A stretch of DNA of 39,080 bases from a bacterium (GCA_030535355.1 JAUNIO010000024.1:1-39080), one strand, 5' to 3'; positions 19,485 through 28,131 are shown, numbered from the stretch's first letter. The notes: a model not told the origin generated them from the sequence alone. Translations and numbers: made by a program.

Positions 19485-22400
19485 CTATAGACCTCTGAAA
19501 CTATCGGAAATCTCCACGTGCCAGTTTTCACCGCCCACGGGTAAGCCTAAGCCAACCTGCTTCATAGCTTCCACTGCGCCGGGATAAGCGCCGATATTCA
19601 TACCACCGATGGAGCAGTCGGCTGCATTACCGGTCTCGTGGCGCGAAGTACCGGGTTTTGCCGCCAGATTGCCCGTACCGTTGAGGTACATTTGATACAG
19701 CTTGGCCTGCTCCTCATAAGTACGGAAACCGGAAGTGATGTGGACTTTAGTGCCGAGTATCTCGCCGACCTGAGCCAAACGGTTGAGCAAGTCTTCATTC
19801 AAACCTTCGATATCGCCATCGACGTACAACTCTACGATATTAGGCGATATAGCCTCCAGCATGGCTTTAATCTCGGGATTAGTGGCCACCTTCACTGCCT
19901 TGTCGGCATCTAGCCCCACAGCTTCCCACTTCTTGGCCTCTTCACCAGTCGCTTTGGCAGCTTGGGCATTGGCGTAATTGCCCACGCCCTGCATGAAGAT
20001 TTCCGCTTTCTGGTTATCGAGGACATCTTCGCCCTTGGCTTCAGCTTCGATCATCTCCGCTACTTCGGGGTCCTGAGCTGCCGCTAAGGCCGCCGGGCCA
20101 TAAACACCGAATTTTTCCTGAGCCTGAGCCATGGTCAAATCGGGATGATCTTTCAGATAAGCATCTACATCTTCACGGGCTTTAGCTAAAGACGAACCAT
20201 CCTGCTGCTCTTCACCCAAAGCACTCACAGAATTGCGCAGCGCTGCGACTTCAGAACGCTGCGGTTCAGGCAGTGTGGCCATCTCCTGCATAAAGTCGGC
20301 ATCGTTGAGATCGTTAACGCCTTCGGTAACGCGCTCCATGGCCTCGGCATAATTGCCAGCCGCGCTGGATATAGACCGCATTGCCTTGAGATTATCGCCA
20401 TCCAAACCATTGCCGATCTGCTCATCGGAAAATGCTTTCAAGGCCTGCATAGCAGCAATGTTGGGGTCCTCACCAGCTTCTTCAGCTCTGGCGATGGCCT
20501 CTTCCATAGCAGCTTTAGCGCCCTTCTGCATATCCTTAGGCAGGCTTTCCATAGCGCCCTGCATCTTTTCGCAGGCTTCCTGCTCCTGAGCCGCTAGGGT
20601 GGTATAGCCGTTCTCGATGATTTCCATAGCCTCGGAATTGTAAGGATCCTCCATGAGGCGATCCTTGGCCCAATCCATCAGCTCGGTGGTTACAACCCCA
20701 GTGATCTCCGCTTCGAGAGCTTTCTTCTCATCATCGTTAAGCTCTGCGTAAGGTTTGCCGTACTTGTCCTGAGCGGCAGTATTTTCAGCAGCCGAACGCG
20801 CTTCATCCAGGGGAGCTTCGGCATCTTCAGCGGCTTTGTTGAACTGATATTCCGCCTCTTCCTTGCGAATCTCGCGGATTTCAGGGTCTTCCATCTCCTT
20901 AGTGGTGATTTTGGCTTCAATAGCGCTCAGCTCTTGCTCAGCAGTGGCCAGCTCGTTCTGAGCCTGTTCCATTTCCTCCTGAAGCTTCTGAATCTCGGTA
21001 TCTTCCTCGAGAGCTTTTTTGATCTCTTCATTATCCTCGCTCAGCTTAGCAGCAGCTTCGTCCATGCGGGCCTGAGCATCGTCCATAGCCATCTGCTGGG
21101 TATCGATCTCCTGCTGAGCGGCCATTTTCTCGTCAGCGATACGGTCTTTTTCATTCTGGAGGTCTTGGAACTTAGCTTCAAGTTCGGTGATTTCTCGCTT
21201 ATAGCCAGCGATCTCCTCTTCTATAGCCGCCTTACGGGAGACGTAATCGGCATGACCCGCAGGATCGTCATCGCCGGGATCGGATAAAGATGCCAGCTCG
21301 CTTTCAGCTTGGCTCAGCAACGACTGCTTGCTACTGCGCGCCTGATGATTGGCAGAGATAGCTTGATCGTTAGCGGCGGCCTCGCTGTTCAGGCCGGTAA
21401 CTTTCTGCTGGGCTGCGTCTTTAGCTGTCTTAGCGGTCTCAAAGTCCTCTTTGGCTTTTTTATAATCATCAGAAAGAGCGTTCTTTTCATCGCCGAGAGC
21501 TTTGTCGATAATTTCTTCGCGGCGGTCGTTGATAGCCGCCTGCTTATCATCGATCTTGCCCTTGAGTTCGTCGATGTTGCCCTGTTTTTCCGAACGCAAA
21601 GCCTGCAGCTCGTCCAAATTATCGGGAAGATTGTCGCCAGTCTCATTGGCTTGTCCGGTCTTATTGTCGGTGTTGTTATTGTTACCGCCAACACCGCTCA
21701 CACCGCCGCCGTTGCCGCCGCCACCGCCTCCGCCGCCGCCATTGTTGCCGGCCTGCTGGGCCTGATCGGCAGCAGCCTGATCAGCAGCTTTTTCTTCGGC
21801 TGCAGGGTCTTTGGTTTCTTCCTCTTTCTTTTCCTCTTCGGTTTTCTTTTCTTCTTCAGCCTTCTTAGCTTCCTCAGCCGCTTCCTTGGCTTCATCAGAC
21901 TCGTTGTATTGCTTTAGGGCTTCTTCTATGTTTTTATAAGTCTCTTCATCAAGCCCCTCTTCGAGCCCCAATTCACTCAGAGTTTTGCCTAAGCTGTCTG
22001 GATCATTTTCCATATCGTCTTTATATTTGCTGACAGCATCGGCTATAAAGGCGTTGACCTCTTCACGGGTCATCGGGTCTTTGCCCTCTTCGGCGCGTTT
22101 GGCATTTTCCTCATTAATTCCATAGAGGAGATCATTGAGATTCTTTGACTGCTCATCGGTGAGTTCATCGGGTTCTTTGCCGAATAAATTGGCCACCGTT
22201 TCTCTGGTAAAATTCTTATCAAAGGCGTCGCGCCTGATCTGCTCGGGGTCTTTTTTATCGTCAGCGGCAGCAGCGTCATCTGCGCCATCCGCTGCTTTCG
22301 CCGCATCAGCATCCACATCGTCGTCGGCAGAGACAACCGAACCGGCATCGGCCGCAGCGGCAGCACCCTGATCCGACAGGGCTACCGAATCCTCATTCAG

Positions 22401-22526
22401 TAAATTAGGCAGAATATCGCCAGCATTGCCAGTTAGAGCTGGCATCTTTCCGGACATTGCCGTCATGGCCGACATCGCCGCGCTGAAAATAGCGTTAAAA
22501 TTAAAACCGTTCATCTGCATTGCCAT
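19485..22526 (-). CDS. Giant leaderless coiled-coil protein with C-terminal M15 (VanY-like) peptidase domain
   Basis: The 1013-residue protein starts MAMQMNGFNFNAIFSAAMSA with a GAGGAGG ribosome site. It has no clear signal peptide. A short EDSVALSD motif (residues 45-52) is followed by Ala/Asp-rich sequence, then acidic Glu/Lys-rich helices, a run of glycines (about 265-285), and a long coiled coil (about 300-600). The last 120 residues fit peptidase family M15: ITSGFRTYEEQAKLY, SRHETGNAAD (His963, Asp970 as zinc ligands) and NWHVEI (Glu/His pair with His1003). Such domains cleave D-Ala-D-Ala or related peptidoglycan cross-link peptides. The enzyme must reach the wall, so export by a non-Sec route is inferred. 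It ends at a bidirectional terminator. The target (own wall, competitor, or phage-like role) is open. Confidence 0.85.
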   Translation of the reverse strand: MAMQMNGFNFNAIFSAAMSAMTAMSGKMPALTGNAGDILPNLLNEDSVALSDQGAAAAADAGSVVSADDDVDADAAKAADGADDAAAADDKKDPEQIRRDAFDKNFTRETVANLFGKEPDELTDEQSKNLNDLLYGINEENAKRAEEGKDPMTREEVNAFIADAVSKYKDDMENDPDSLGKTLSELGLEEGLDEETYKNIEEALKQYNESDEAKEAAEEAKKAEEEKKTEEEKKEEETKDPAAEEKAADQAAADQAQQAGNNGGGGGGGGGNGGGVSGVGGNNNNTDNKTGQANETGDNLPDNLDELQALRSEKQGNIDELKGKIDDKQAAINDRREEIIDKALGDEKNALSDDYKKAKEDFETAKTAKDAAQQKVTGLNSEAAANDQAISANHQARSSKQSLLSQAESELASLSDPGDDDPAGHADYVSRKAAIEEEIAGYKREITELEAKFQDLQNEKDRIADEKMAAQQEIDTQQMAMDDAQARMDEAAAKLSEDNEEIKKALEEDTEIQKLQEEMEQAQNELATAEQELSAIEAKITTKEMEDPEIREIRKEEAEYQFNKAAEDAEAPLDEARSAAENTAAQDKYGKPYAELNDDEKKALEAEITGVVTTELMDWAKDRLMEDPYNSEAMEIIENGYTTLAAQEQEACEKMQGAMESLPKDMQKGAKAAMEEAIARAEEAGEDPNIAAMQALKAFSDEQIGNGLDGDNLKAMRSISSAAGNYAEAMERVTEGVNDLNDADFMQEMATLPEPQRSEVAALRNSVSALGEEQQDGSSLAKAREDVDAYLKDHPDLTMAQAQEKFGVYGPAALAAAQDPEVAEMIEAEAKGEDVLDNQKAEIFMQGVGNYANAQAAKATGEEAKKWEAVGLDADKAVKVATNPEIKAMLEAISPNIVELYVDGDIEGLNEDLLNRLAQVGEILGTKVHITSGFRTYEEQAKLYQMYLNGTGNLAAKPGTSRHETGNAADCSIGGMNIGAYPGAVEAMKQVGLGLPVGGENWHVEISDSFRGL

Positions 22527-22704
22527 AGGGGAAGTTCCTCCTCTGTAACTTGTTCAAGTTTTCACGACAGATGCGAACAAAGTAAATAGAGAAAAACAAC
22601 TATACCTGCCCGTATTTTCCCAGACGCCTTTCTTATGCGCCTAAGCACACCTATACAAGCGTTTGCAGGAATAATATAAGAAAGCAACAATATATTAGGC
22701 TCAT

Positions 22705-22728
22705 TTTACTGACTAATCATTTAGTAAA
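22705..22728. promoter_or_regulatory. Palindromic site in the divergent M15/patatin spacer
   Basis: TTTACT (22705-22710) and AGTAAA (22723-22728) form an inverted repeat with a 12-base centre in the 290-base gap between the divergent genes. It may be an operator; there is no further evidence. Confidence 0.25.
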
Positions 22729-22816
22729 GTATTTATTGAATAAGGTTTTCAAGCAGAAATAAAGCAGAAAAAAGATAATAATTAAAAAGTAAATCGACAC
22801 TAGAAAGGATACACCT

Positions 22817-23665
22817 GTGCAGTTCGGATTAGTCATGGAAGGCGGCGCAATGCGCGGTATGTTTACCGCAGGGGTTACCGACGTTCTTATGAGAAATGGT
22901 ATAGAATTCGACGGCGGGATCGGCACCTCGGCAGGAGCGGCCTTTGGCTGCAATTACAAATCGCGCCAAGACGGCCGCGTCATACGCTATAATTTAGATG
23001 TCTGCAAGAATTGGCGTTTTGCCAGTCTGCGCTCCTTAATTTTGACAGGCGATCTCTATGGCGCGGAATTTTGCTACCACACTATACCCGAGATACTAGA
23101 TCCCTTTGATCGCCCTGCTTACGCGGAAAATCCCATGAAATTCTTTGCTGTCTGCACCGATGTAATCACAGGCCAGCCCATCTATCACGAATGTCCCCAG
23201 ATAGACAGCTCAACTCTGGAATGGATACGCGCGTCCGCTTCTATGCCGTTGGTATCCCGCATTGTGGAAATAGACGGCTACAAATTATTAGACGGCGGCA
23301 TGAGCGACTCCATCCCCCTCCAGGCCTTTGAAAATATGGGCTATCAGCGCAATGTCGTCATCCTGACTAGGCCGAAAGATTATATAAAAAAAGCCAATCC
23401 TCTCATGTGGCTGGTCAGAATCATGTACCGCAAATATCCCGCGCTCATCGAAAAAATGGCCAACCGCCACAGTATTTACAACAGCCAGACAGCCTACATA
23501 TCCCAGCGCGAAAAAGAAGGCGCTGCCTTAGTCCTGCGCCCTCCAGAACCTCTGCCCGTGCGCCCTGTAGAGCACGATCCCGCGCGCATCAAAAAAGCTT
23601 ATGAGATGGGCCTTAAAGTCGGCCAAGACAACCTGCAAAAAATAAAAGAGTTCTTACAGCATTAA
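22817..23665 (+). CDS. Patatin-like phospholipase (RssA/YjjU type)
   Basis: The 282-residue protein belongs to the patatin-like hydrolases. It has the oxyanion-hole stretch EGGAMRGMFTAGV, the nucleophile elbow GTSAG (Ser38), and the catalytic Asp in LLDGGMSDSIPL (Asp159). Length and order match the bacterial single-domain YjjU-like group. It would hydrolyse acyl esters of phospholipids or lipids in the cytoplasm; no signal peptide is present. The start is GTG, with AAAGGA 8 bases upstream. It is divergent from the M15 protein. Confidence 0.9.
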   Translation: MQFGLVMEGGAMRGMFTAGVTDVLMRNGIEFDGGIGTSAGAAFGCNYKSRQDGRVIRYNLDVCKNWRFASLRSLILTGDLYGAEFCYHTIPEILDPFDRPAYAENPMKFFAVCTDVITGQPIYHECPQIDSSTLEWIRASASMPLVSRIVEIDGYKLLDGGMSDSIPLQAFENMGYQRNVVILTRPKDYIKKANPLMWLVRIMYRKYPALIEKMANRHSIYNSQTAYISQREKEGAALVLRPPEPLPVRPVEHDPARIKKAYEMGLKVGQDNLQKIKEFLQH

Positions 23666-23718
23666 GCGAATATTATACATTTTATTCTGTTTAGTTCTGT
23701 TAAGTATGTAGGGCAGGT

Positions 23719-23889
23719 ATGGCCATGTCATTGAATTCAGCAAGAACAAGCGACATTATTTATAATGGAATTCAGCAGATGCGGCGAGGAGTGCGGCAAA
23801 CCCTTCCGGCAGATTATGCCCTGCCCGATAGGCTGCAGACAGCCGCTATAAAAATGCTGCCTGCCAGCGACTTCCCAAAGCTTAACTAG
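23719..23889 (+). CDS. Possible small protein (56 residues)
   Basis: An open frame starts ATG GCC ATG TCA and ends TAG at 23887-23889, between the patatin and aquaporin genes. The product begins MAMSLNSARTSDIIYNG and is basic in its middle. The ribosome site is weak (CAGG 7 bases before the second ATG). No family is recognised. It may be a true small gene or chance. Confidence 0.3.
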   Translation: MAMSLNSARTSDIIYNGIQQMRRGVRQTLPADYALPDRLQTAAIKMLPASDFPKLN

Positions 23890-23923
23890 ACAAATCGCCC
23901 ATCTTAATTATATAGGAGGATTT

Positions 23924-24607
23924 ATGAAAAAGTATATAGCTGAAGCCATTGGCACGGCCGTATTAGTCGCCTTCGGCTGCGGAGCCGCCCTAGTCCACGG
24001 TATGCCCAACGATCCCGCCGGAACTGGCATTTTAGGAATCGCTTTTGCCTTTGGTCTGTGCATTGTAGCCATGGCCTATTCCATCGGCAATGTCTCCGGC
24101 TGCCACATCAACCCCGCCGTCTCCTTAGCTATGCTCATCCGCAAAAAGATGGATACGAAAGATTTTATCGGCTATGTCGTAGCGCAGATCGTCGGAGCCA
24201 TTGCCGGTGCTGGTCTGCTGTATGCCATCGTCGGCCCAAAAATCTTTAATGCCGGCGGAGGAGGCTGCAACTGTTATGGCGATATCAGCACGGCCGGATT
24301 AGGCGCTGGGCAAGCTTTTTTGGCGGAAGTAGTGCTAACTTTCTGCTTCCTGATGGCCATCATCGGCGTTATCTCCAAAGCGGAATACGCCAGCGTGGCA
24401 GGTTTGGTTATCGGTCTCTCCCTGACTTTGGTACATATCTTCGGTATTCCCCTCACCGGCACTTCCGTCAATCCCGCCCGCAGCATCGGCCCCGCTCTCT
24501 TCATGGGCGGCGATTATCTGAAGCAGCTGTGGGTCTTCATCATAGCTCCGCTAGTCGGTTCAGCGCTGGCAGCGTTTGCTTACGGCGCAATCGAAGAAAA
24601 ATCTTAA
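23924..24607 (+). CDS. Aquaporin / MIP family channel (AqpZ-like)
   Basis: The 227-residue membrane protein has six hydrophobic segments and two half-helices with HINPAV (Asn63) and SVNPAR (Asn183). This is the MIP family pair. It passes water, or small neutral solutes such as glycerol; the lack of a GlpF-like extended second loop favours an AqpZ-like water channel, but selectivity residues were not modelled. The unusual GGGGCNCYGD loop between helices 3 and 4 is Gly/Cys-rich. TAGGAGG is an ideal ribosome site. It ends with a strong terminator. Confidence 0.92.
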   Translation: MKKYIAEAIGTAVLVAFGCGAALVHGMPNDPAGTGILGIAFAFGLCIVAMAYSIGNVSGCHINPAVSLAMLIRKKMDTKDFIGYVVAQIVGAIAGAGLLYAIVGPKIFNAGGGGCNCYGDISTAGLGAGQAFLAEVVLTFCFLMAIIGVISKAEYASVAGLVIGLSLTLVHIFGIPLTGTSVNPARSIGPALFMGGDYLKQLWVFIIAPLVGSALAAFAYGAIEEKS

Positions 24608-24633
24608 AATACGCTTAAGACTATGAATTCGCC

Positions 24634-24670
24634 AGAGTGCCAGCGCTAAACCGCTGGCACTCTTGTTTTA
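24634..24670 (+). terminator. Terminator of the aquaporin gene
   Basis: AGAGTGCCAGCG (24634-24645) and CGCTGGCACTCT (24652-24663) form a perfect 12-base stem with a 6-base loop, followed by TGTTTTA. Confidence 0.9.
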
Positions 24671-24735
24671 TCACAGCCATTATATTCCCGTAACCGATGA
24701 CGATCGCCCCGCCGCTGAGTGTAAATAAAACAAGC

Positions 24736-25257
24736 TTAACAGCCAGCTAAACGCTGCGCCCACTGCCTCCCTAGAGTAAAGCCCTGTTCCTGAGCCTGTG
24801 ACAAAGAACCACCGCAGATAAGCGTCAGCGAAGTCCAGCCCATTTGGAGATTTTGCACAGCCTTTTGCAGCAGTTCTGTCATCTGCTGCGCTAACAGAGC
24901 GCTCTTGGGGCTGACCAGCACCAAATAGCGGGGCTTAGCTCCCCCCCTCTCCTCCTCGGTAAGACGCCGCAAAAGAGGCAGCCAAGGAGAATCTACTGCG
25001 CAGCAAGATTCGCTTATGACAAAAACCGAGGCATCTGCTGCCACAATTCGCTGCGCGGCTGCCGTCAATTCATCCGTTTGACAGCACTGTTCATCGTGGG
25101 GACAGGAGCCGCAGGCCAAAGTGGGGGCAGCGGCAGGATTAGGCCAGCGCATATGTTCCGCAGAGCAGCCCGCTTCCAGAATGCTCCGCCGCAAAGCGAC
25201 TACTATGCTCTGCGATGCTGTTTCAGCAGAATCCGAAACGATTATAAAACTTTTCAC
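24736..25257 (-). CDS. Flavodoxin-fold / FMN reductase-like protein with Cys-rich motif
   Basis: The 173-residue protein starts MKSFIIVSDSAETASQSIVVAL, a flavodoxin-type first strand and phosphate-binding loop. A following ACGSCPHDEQC segment matches the iron-sulfur flavoprotein (Isf) group, where such cysteines sit before an FMN pocket (VFVISESCCAVDSPWLPLL here instead of the usual tPvY strand). It probably transfers electrons from or to FMN, and perhaps an Fe-S cluster, in the cytoplasm. The start is GTG with a weak ribosome site. The cluster motif is short compared with classic Isf, so an FMN-only role is an alternative. Confidence 0.65.
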   Translation of the reverse strand: MKSFIIVSDSAETASQSIVVALRRSILEAGCSAEHMRWPNPAAAPTLACGSCPHDEQCCQTDELTAAAQRIVAADASVFVISESCCAVDSPWLPLLRRLTEEERGGAKPRYLVLVSPKSALLAQQMTELLQKAVQNLQMGWTSLTLICGGSLSQAQEQGFTLGRQWAQRLAGC

Positions 25258-25450
25258 ACCAATCGCCCAACAATAGCCTTTCTATCTATCTAAAAATCAC
25301 TAATATATTGCAAACGTAAATCTAAAACTCATTGCCAGCACATTGGGAAGGTTCGTTTGTGCCTGAAGCGAACAAGCCCATTTGCTGTCCTCAGTTCGCA
25401 AATATACCGACTACTACATAGAAGACTATTAAATAGAAAGCAGAAAAATC

Positions 25451-26197
25451 ATGCTGAAACAAGTTTGCTTAGGCACGGCTATCCTGGCATCAGCATACTT
25501 ACTCGGAAACAGCTTCAGCCCCGCAGCTCAGGCTAAAGTTGCCTGTTCTTCCGCTTCCCCCTGCAAAAACTGCTGCCAGCATACGGCAGCTTGCTCACCA
25601 GCCAAGGCTCCGCAAAATAATTGCGCATCCACAGACCAAGGAGAAAAAAATATGGCAGAATTTTATGATTATTCGCTCGTATCCCGAACCGGTGAAGAAA
25701 TAAAAATGTCCGATTTGCGCGGCAAAGTCGTACTCGTCGTCAACACCGCCACCGGCTGCGGCTTCACCCCGCAATATGCGCCGATTGAAAAGATGTATCT
25801 CGATTATCACGACAAAGGGTTAGAAATTCTCGATATTCCCTGCAACCAATTCGGTGCTCAGGCCCCCGGAACCGACGACGAAATTCACGAGTTTTGCACC
25901 GTACATTACAACACGACTTTCCCACAGATGAAAAAATCAGATGTCAACGGAGACAGCCAGCTGCCACTCTACAAATATCTGAAATCCCAGCAGGGCTTCA
26001 AAGGGCTGGGCGAAGGCAAAATGGCCGACATATTAAAAAAACATCTGGCGAATATCAACCCCAATTACGAAAACGACGATGACATTAAATGGAATTTTAC
26101 CAAATTTGTCATCGACAGGAAAGGCCAAGTTGTCGCCCGTTTTGAACCGACCTGCGATATGGCAGAAGTGGAAAAGTTCATCGTCTCCCTGCTGTAA
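25451..26197 (+). CDS. Glutathione peroxidase-family (Cys-type) enzyme with N-terminal export sequence
   Basis: The long form has 248 residues: a signal peptide (MLKQVCLGTAILASAYLLG, to AQA), a Cys-rich linker (ACSSASPCKNCCQ), then a complete GPx-fold domain starting MAEFYDYSLV at residue 68. Active-site features are NTATGCGF (peroxidatic Cys103, Cys not Sec), CNQFG (Gln133) and IKWNFTKFVI. Family members reduce hydrogen or lipid peroxides, usually with thioredoxin in bacteria; a thioredoxin gene lies 635 bases downstream. AAGGAG stands 8 bases before the internal ATG at 25652, so a cytoplasmic 181-residue form is likely also made. The ribosome site of the upstream ATG (AGAAAG) is weak. Which start is used in vivo is not known. 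Confidence 0.9.
   Translation: MLKQVCLGTAILASAYLLGNSFSPAAQAKVACSSASPCKNCCQHTAACSPAKAPQNNCASTDQGEKNMAEFYDYSLVSRTGEEIKMSDLRGKVVLVVNTATGCGFTPQYAPIEKMYLDYHDKGLEILDIPCNQFGAQAPGTDDEIHEFCTVHYNTTFPQMKKSDVNGDSQLPLYKYLKSQQGFKGLGEGKMADILKKHLANINPNYENDDDIKWNFTKFVIDRKGQVVARFEPTCDMAEVEKFIVSLL
25640..25654 (+). promoter_or_regulatory. Strong internal ribosome site before GPx domain
   Basis: AAGGAG and an A-rich spacer precede the ATG at 25652, in frame inside the longer reading frame. It supports a second, signal-less translation start. Confidence 0.6.
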
Positions 26198-26263
26198 GGC
26201 TGCAGTTTAGACTGCAGTTTATATAGTTATTTACACCCTAACATTATAATAAACGGAGCAGAC

Positions 26264-26761
26264 ATGAACGGTTTAAAGGATTTAAATGTCGATATTTTCA
26301 AGCTCTTCGACGAGCAATGGGCCTTGGTAACCGCAGGTACGCCAGATAATTACAATACCATGACCATCAGCTGGGGCAGCCTCGGTACGCTCTGGGCACC
26401 TGCCAACAACGGCAAGCCCATAGCTACCATCTACGTTAAGCCCATCCGTCACACGTTCAAGTATCTGGAAGCCAACGAATATTTTACTTTAAGCTTCTTC
26501 CCCACCGAATACAAGAAAGACTTAGCTATTCTCGGTTCCAAATCAGGACGCGACGGCGACAAAGTAGCCTTAACCCAGCTCACCCCTAAAGCTGTAGAAC
26601 ACGGAGTGACCTTCAGCGAAGCTTCCTTAACTTTAGTTTGCCGCAAAATTTACAGCGACGATTTTAAGCGTGACAAGATTCCCGCCGATGTCGCAGAGAT
26701 GTTCTATAAGACTGAAGAACCTCACCGCTTCTATATCGGTGAAGTGATTGCCAAGCTGTAA
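26264..26761 (+). CDS. Flavin reductase-like FMN-binding protein
   Basis: The 165-residue protein has the flavin reductase-like split-barrel layout: WALVTAGTPDNYNTMTISWGSLG, with the NTMT motif at the flavin site, then IYVKPIRHTFKYLEANEYFTL. Single-domain members bind FMN and reduce flavins or act as electron carriers in anaerobes. CGGAG precedes the ATG. It follows the GPx gene by 66 bases, perhaps sharing its transcript. A hairpin (GTCAGCT/AGCTGAC, 26770-26795) lies just after the stop. No specific partner is named. Confidence 0.85.
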   Translation: MNGLKDLNVDIFKLFDEQWALVTAGTPDNYNTMTISWGSLGTLWAPANNGKPIATIYVKPIRHTFKYLEANEYFTLSFFPTEYKKDLAILGSKSGRDGDKVALTQLTPKAVEHGVTFSEASLTLVCRKIYSDDFKRDKIPADVAEMFYKTEEPHRFYIGEVIAKL

Positions 26762-26769
26762 ACCACGCT

Positions 26770-26795
26770 GTCAGCTGCTTACTGAGTCAGCTGAC
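26770..26795. other. Hairpin between flavin reductase and thioredoxin genes
   Basis: GTCAGCT and AGCTGAC form a 7-base stem with a 12-base loop. No T-run follows, so it is not a clear terminator. Confidence 0.35.
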
Positions 26796-26831
26796 GCAAC
26801 ATAACTAGACTGCAATAATGGAGAGATTATT

Positions 26832-27140
26832 ATGGCCATAGTGCATATCAATAAAGATAACTTTGAGCAAGAAGTTACCAACAGTGCCAGCACCGTGCTC
26901 CTGGATTTTTGGGCCACTTGGTGCGGTCCCTGCCAAATGCTAGCTCCAGTCCTCGAACAGGTAGCCGCCGAGCGCCCTGACATCACCATCGGCAAAATAG
27001 ATGTGGATGAAAGCAGTGAACTAGCCATGCAGTTCAACGTGCGCAACATTCCTAAGCTGGTCGTCGTTAAAAATGGCAAAGCCGTAGCCGAACAGGTGGG
27101 ATATTGCCCCAAAGACAAAGTTTTAAGCTTACTCAGCTAA
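26832..27140 (+). CDS. trxA: Thioredoxin
   Basis: The 102-residue protein is a complete thioredoxin with FWATWCGPCQML (Cys31, Cys34), the buried Asp in LLDFW, and the cis-Pro in IRNIPKLVV-like NIPKLVVV. It reduces protein disulfides and can supply electrons to peroxidases such as the GPx-type enzyme upstream. GGAG precedes the ATG. It is bounded by hairpins on both sides and probably has its own transcript. Confidence 0.96.
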   Translation: MAIVHINKDNFEQEVTNSASTVLLDFWATWCGPCQMLAPVLEQVAAERPDITIGKIDVDESSELAMQFNVRNIPKLVVVKNGKAVAEQVGYCPKDKVLSLLS

Positions 27141-27145
27141 TTTGT

Positions 27146-27177
27146 AAGCGCTGAACCAATGCAGAGCATCAGCGCTT
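27146..27177 (+). terminator. Probable transcript-end hairpin after trxA
   Basis: AAGCGCTGA (27146-27154) and TCAGCGCTT (27169-27177) form a perfect 9-base stem just past the stop. There is no T-run, so it may stabilise an mRNA end or act with another factor. Confidence 0.5.
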
Positions 27178-27204
27178 GCCCTCAATAAACGCACAATAAA
27201 ACTG

Positions 27205-27257
27205 CAGCCCTAGTCCTCGGCTGTCTAAATTCTGTTTTTGCAGATCAGCGCGAGGAC
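27205..27257 (+). promoter_or_regulatory. Mutually exclusive hairpins in the mrp leader
   Basis: CAGCC/GGCTG (27205-27223) encloses the left arm of a second pairing, GTCCTCG (27213-27219) with CGAGGAC (27251-27257). A TTTTT run lies between them. The two structures overlap at one base and compete, which could be an attenuator or chance. Confidence 0.3.
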
Positions 27258-27279
27258 ACTTATTTAGGAGTTATAACCC

Positions 27280-28131
27280 ATGAGCGAATGTTCCCACGAC
27301 TGCGGCAGCTGCGGTGAAAGCTGCAGCGAACGCGATCCCAAAAGCTTTTTAGAAAAGCCTCACGAATCCAGCGAAATAAAGAAAGTTATAGGCGTAGTCA
27401 GCGGCAAAGGCGGAGTAGGTAAATCTTTGGTAACATCTCTGCTGGCTGTGCTGCACCGCCGCCTCGGCAAAGAGACAGCTATCTTTGACGCCGACATAAC
27501 CGGCCCGTCCATTCCTAAAGCCTTTGGCCTTAAAGAACGGGCCATGGCTGATAAATTGGGCATCTACCCTGTCAAAACATCTACAGGCATCGCGGTCATG
27601 TCTCTCAATCTTCTGACCGAAAACGAAACCGATCCCGTGATCTGGAGAGGCCCCATCATTGCTGGAACAATTAGACAGTTTTGGACCGATGTGGTCTGGA
27701 ACGACGTGGACTGCATGTTCATAGACATGCCTCCAGGCACCGGCGATGTAGCGCTTACCGTATTCCAGAGCATTCCTTTGGACGGCATTATCATCGTGGC
27801 CTCCCCGCAGGAGCTGGTGGGAATGATCGTGGAAAAAGCCTTTAATATGGCCAAAATGATGAACATTCCCGTGCTCGCCCTCGTGGAGAACATGAGTTAC
27901 GCCGAATGTCCCGACTGCGGCAAAAAACTGCAGATATTCGGCGAAAGCCATATCGATGAATTGGCGAAAAAATTCGGAGTTGAGCACGTCGCTCGCCTGC
28001 CCATCGATCCCAAGCTAGCAGCAGCCTGCGATGCGGGCAAGATCGAAGAGTTTTCCGGAGACTGGCTGAATGAGCTTTCCAGCTTTATCGACCAGCTCCC
28101 CGCCACTATAACTTCTCCTACCGAAGAATAA
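27280..28131 (+). CDS. Mrp/NBP35-family Fe-S cluster carrier ATPase
   Basis: The 283-residue P-loop ATPase has an N-terminal Cys-rich segment (MSECSHDCGSCGESCSE), deviant Walker A SGKGGVGKS (41-49), ADITGPSIPKAFGL, the DMPPGTGDVALT motif, and a C-terminal CPDCG pair that holds a bridging Fe-S cluster in this family. It assembles or carries 4Fe-4S clusters to target proteins in the cytoplasm. The Cys-rich N-terminus is usual in anaerobic Bacillota members and here supports that affiliation. AGGAG precedes the ATG. It ends at a strong hairpin. Confidence 0.94.
   Translation: MSECSHDCGSCGESCSERDPKSFLEKPHESSEIKKVIGVVSGKGGVGKSLVTSLLAVLHRRLGKETAIFDADITGPSIPKAFGLKERAMADKLGIYPVKTSTGIAVMSLNLLTENETDPVIWRGPIIAGTIRQFWTDVVWNDVDCMFIDMPPGTGDVALTVFQSIPLDGIIIVASPQELVGMIVEKAFNMAKMMNIPVLALVENMSYAECPDCGKKLQIFGESHIDELAKKFGVEHVARLPIDPKLAAACDAGKIEEFSGDWLNELSSFIDQLPATITSPTEE

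Noticed and set aside
25750-25765. Selenocysteine in the glutathione peroxidase
   Set aside because: The active-site codon is TGC in NTATGCGF, not TGA.
27349-27987. 212-codon frame opposite mrp
   Set aside because: Mrp is certain by motifs; the antisense product has no recognisable feature.
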